A DNA stretch of 8,929 nucleotides from Porticoccaceae bacterium (GTDB lineage: Bacteria > Pseudomonadota > Gammaproteobacteria > Pseudomonadales > Porticoccaceae), in contig JASLVT010000011.1 in NCBI GenBank assembly GCA_030741175.1, positions 1-8,929 on the forward strand, in the 5' to 3' direction. The translations under genes were made by a program, and so were the position numbers. Positions 7,305-8,929 of the stretch are shown piece by piece (within the stretch, counting starts at the first letter, position 1; the number at the start of each line of letters is the position of its first letter). The notes below the pieces were generated by a model. That model made no database searches and was not told where the DNA came from. It worked only from the letters and a program-made list of their open reading frames with translations.

Positions 7305-7355
7305 CGCCGGCCAGAATCAGATCGATTTCTTGGCCATCACCACTTCCAGAGATAG

Positions 7356-8929
<1,574 letters not shown>

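Overview
The window looks like a core-genome segment of a gammaproteobacterium with roughly balanced GC. The best guess is a marine lineage near the Cellvibrionales/Pseudomonadales. Support comes from the hemD-hemX-hemY order, the enteric-like FldB, TrmL and YheU proteins, a Pseudomonas-like PyrG, and the tilS-pyrG adjacency known from pseudomonads. This is inferred from protein resemblance read by eye; no database search was run. No mobile elements, CRISPR arrays, rRNA or tRNA genes were seen, and coding density is very high. No gene-free stretch exceeds about 150 bases.

Region 1 (plus strand, 3-3138) is the distal part of a haem operon. It holds hemD (uroporphyrinogen-III synthase), hemX (a single-span membrane protein with a periplasmic coiled coil) and hemY (a two-span TPR protein). 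hemX and hemY overlap through ATGA. hemC would be expected just upstream, outside the window.

Region 2 (minus strand, 5426 down to 3143) converges on hemY with only 4 bases between stops. Its transcription order is trmL, fldB, then an oxidoreductase-only mnmC. trmL and fldB overlap by ATGA, and mnmC follows 14 bases after fldB. TrmL and MnmC both act on the tRNA wobble base at position 34. The long-chain flavodoxin FldB lies between them.

Region 3 (plus strand, 5581 to the end) diverges from trmL. It contains yheU (a small UPF0270-family protein with an unusual acidic tail), tilS (tRNA-Ile lysidine synthetase, also a position-34 enzyme) and pyrG (CTP synthase). pyrG is cut by the window edge just before its glutaminase His-Pro-Glu motif.

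The main themes are tetrapyrrole synthesis and tRNA wobble-base modification. Three position-34 enzymes fall within about 4.1 kb. The most notable departures from the textbook are the MnmC protein without its methyltransferase half, the flavodoxin embedded in a tRNA-modification operon, and the extended YheU. I see nothing that clearly amounts to a wholly new system.
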